Shown piece after piece: positions 6,181-7,141 of a DNA stretch of 7,141 bases (position 1 is its first letter; every line of letters begins with the position of its first letter). The position numbers and the translations under genes are program-made. Source of the DNA: an uncultured Actinomyces sp. (GTDB lineage Bacteria > Actinomycetota > Actinomycetes > Actinomycetales > Actinomycetaceae); contig CAMFDH010000065.1 of NCBI GenBank assembly GCA_945949035.1, positions 1 to 7,141 on the forward strand. The letters run 5' to 3'. The notes under the pieces are model-generated. The model was given only the letters and a program-made list of their open reading frames with translations, did not search any database and had not been told where the DNA came from.

Positions 6181-6807
6181 ATGGCAAAACTGTACTTTCG
6201 CTACGGAGCAATGAACTCGGGTAAGTCGACTGCGCTGCTGCAGGTGGCCTACAACTATGAGGAACGGGGCCAGCGGGTCCTGCTGGCTAAGCCAGCGGTA
6301 GATACCAAGGGGGACACGCAGATCATCTCCAGGCTGGGGGTTGCCCGGGAGGTTGATTTCCTTGTTACCCCCCAGGACGATGTTCGGGAACTATTTGCGC
6401 GACATGCTCGCGGTTACGATCCCGATGCCCTGGTTGCCACGGTTGACAACCTTCCTCCCGTTGCGGCCCTGCTGGTAGATGAGGCTCAGTTCCTCACCGG
6501 AGAGCAGGTTGAGGACCTGCAGCGCATCGCCACTCTCGATGGGGTTCCCGTTCTCACCTATGGGCTGCGAACTGATTTTCAGACCCACATCTTTCCTGGG
6601 TCGCAGCGGCTTCTGGCACTTGCGAACACGCTGGAAGAACTAAAGACCATTTGCCGGTGTGGCAAGAAGGCCATCCTCAACGGTCGTCAAGTGGATGGGC
6701 GGTTCATCTTCGCCGGTGATCAGATCTCCATTGACGGGGCCGGAGTTAGCTACGAATCCCTCTGCGCTTCCTGCTACCTCGAAGAATCAGGCGGTTCGTT
6801 CGGGTAA
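6181..6807 (+). CDS. tdk: Thymidine kinase (TK1/Tdk family)
   Basis: Tdk phosphorylates thymidine (and deoxyuridine) with ATP to give dTMP (dUMP), the first step of pyrimidine deoxynucleoside salvage. The 208 aa product is full length. Motifs: P-loop GAMNSGKST (residues 9-17), LLVDEAQFL (97-105) with the Walker B Asp D100 and the likely general-base E101, GLRTDF (128-133), a structural zinc site made by CRC (C158, C160) and CASC (C195, C198), and the thymidine-binding lasso region between them. MAKLYFRYGAMNSGKST is the expected N-terminus. It starts 19 bases after the imuB stop with no visible terminator, promoter or LexA box between, so read-through from the SOS promoter is likely. Its composition resembles its neighbours. 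No residue needed for activity appears to be missing, so I infer a working enzyme. Having it between imuB and dnaE2 is unusual as far as I know. Confidence 0.95.
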   Translation: MAKLYFRYGAMNSGKSTALLQVAYNYEERGQRVLLAKPAVDTKGDTQIISRLGVAREVDFLVTPQDDVRELFARHARGYDPDALVATVDNLPPVAALLVDEAQFLTGEQVEDLQRIATLDGVPVLTYGLRTDFQTHIFPGSQRLLALANTLEELKTICRCGKKAILNGRQVDGRFIFAGDQISIDGAGVSYESLCASCYLEESGGSFG

Positions 6808-6809
6808 CT

Positions 6810-6829
6810 GCTTGGGTAAACAACCAAGC
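6810..6829 (+). terminator. Weak hairpin after tdk
   Basis: GCTTGG and CCAAGC form a perfect 6-base stem around an 8-base loop, starting 2 bases after the tdk stop. There is no T-run after it (the next bases are CATGTGAGCC), so it is a poor intrinsic terminator. It might slow transcription or protect the 3' end of the imuA'-imuB-tdk mRNA. Confidence 0.35.
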
Positions 6830-6863
6830 CATGTGAGCCAACTTGACCATTCCCCACGACCTC

Positions 6864-6881
6864 ATCGAACATATGTTCGAT
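6864..6881. promoter_or_regulatory. LexA (SOS) box upstream of dnaE2
   Basis: ATCGAACATATGTTCGAT is a perfect 18-base palindrome whose central 16 bases (6865-6880) are identical to the box before imuA'. The central 16 bases end 12 bases before the dnaE2 GTG. The closeness to the start and the weak ribosome-binding site (GGTGGG) suggest a very short leader. As at imuA', TATGTT inside the box could be the -10. It gives dnaE2 its own SOS control, separate from imuA'-imuB-tdk. Confidence 0.92.
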
Positions 6882-6892
6882 AGAGTGGTGGG

Positions 6893-7141
6893 GTGAAAGA
6901 TCGAGGATACGCGGAACTGCACGCACATAGTGCGTTCACATTCCTAGAGGGAACAGACACCCCCCTTGCCCTGGTTGAGCAGGCTCAGCAGCTGGGTCTG
7001 ACGGGAATCTCCATCCTCGATGTAGATGGAATGTACTCTGCCGTCCAAACTGCGCAAGCCGGACGGCAGACGGGGCTGCCCATCGTCTATGGAACAGAAC
7101 TAACCCTCGACCCTCTCTTACTCTCTCTTGACGGAGGAACC
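6893..7141 (+). CDS. dnaE2: Error-prone DNA polymerase DnaE2, N-terminal part
   Basis: DnaE2 is a C-family polymerase that carries out mutagenic bypass with ImuA' and ImuB. Only the first 83 codons are in the window; the frame is open to the right edge. They form the start of the PHP domain: YAELHAHSAFTFLEGTDTPLALVEQA (residues 6-31), LGLTGISILDVDGMYSAV (34-51) and GLPIVYGTELTL (61-72), closely following DnaE/DnaE2 N-termini. H10, H12 and E69 of the metal site are present, but the usual TDH is LDV (V44 instead of His) and the usual Asp19 is Glu. The GTG at 6893 is chosen because it puts HAHS at the family position. The LexA box and the imuA'-imuB neighbourhood favour DnaE2 over the replicative DnaE1. 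Confidence 0.9.
   Translation, partial: MKDRGYAELHAHSAFTFLEGTDTPLALVEQAQQLGLTGISILDVDGMYSAVQTAQAGRQTGLPIVYGTELTLDPLLLSLDGGT

Overview
This looks like a chromosomal segment from a moderately high-GC actinobacterium. The evidence is a DlaT/SucB-type E2 with two lipoyl domains and long Ala/Pro linkers, an Lpd with a GGTCLHRGCIPTK active site, GTG and TTG start codons, an ImuA'-ImuB-DnaE2 mutagenesis set, and LexA boxes of the actinobacterial TCGAAC-N4-GTTCGA type. A member of the Actinomycetaceae or a relative is my guess; the family cannot be fixed from this window alone.

Left part (1-2679, minus strand): a 2-oxoacid dehydrogenase unit, read lpdA (E3) then sucB-type E2, 29 bases apart. The E2 gene runs off the left edge and lacks its catalytic C-terminus here. 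No E1 gene is visible.

Middle (2875-3842): an unrecognised four-helix membrane protein on the plus strand converges on trmL, a tRNA wobble-base 2'-O-methyltransferase on the minus strand. Their stop codons share a single CTAG.

Right part (3964-7141, plus strand): an SOS mutagenesis locus. A perfect LexA palindrome at 3964-3979 precedes imuA' and imuB, which overlap by one base. A complete thymidine kinase gene (tdk) follows 19 bases after imuB. After an 85-base gap holding a second, identical LexA palindrome (6865-6880), dnaE2 begins and runs off the right edge.

The likely logic is that DNA damage inactivates LexA and releases two promoters. One makes ImuA', ImuB and probably thymidine kinase; the other makes the error-prone polymerase DnaE2. 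Placing a dTMP-producing salvage kinase inside the damage-inducible mutasome locus is the most notable point of the window, because it would tie thymidine nucleotide supply to translesion synthesis. That link is inferred from gene order and spacing, not shown.
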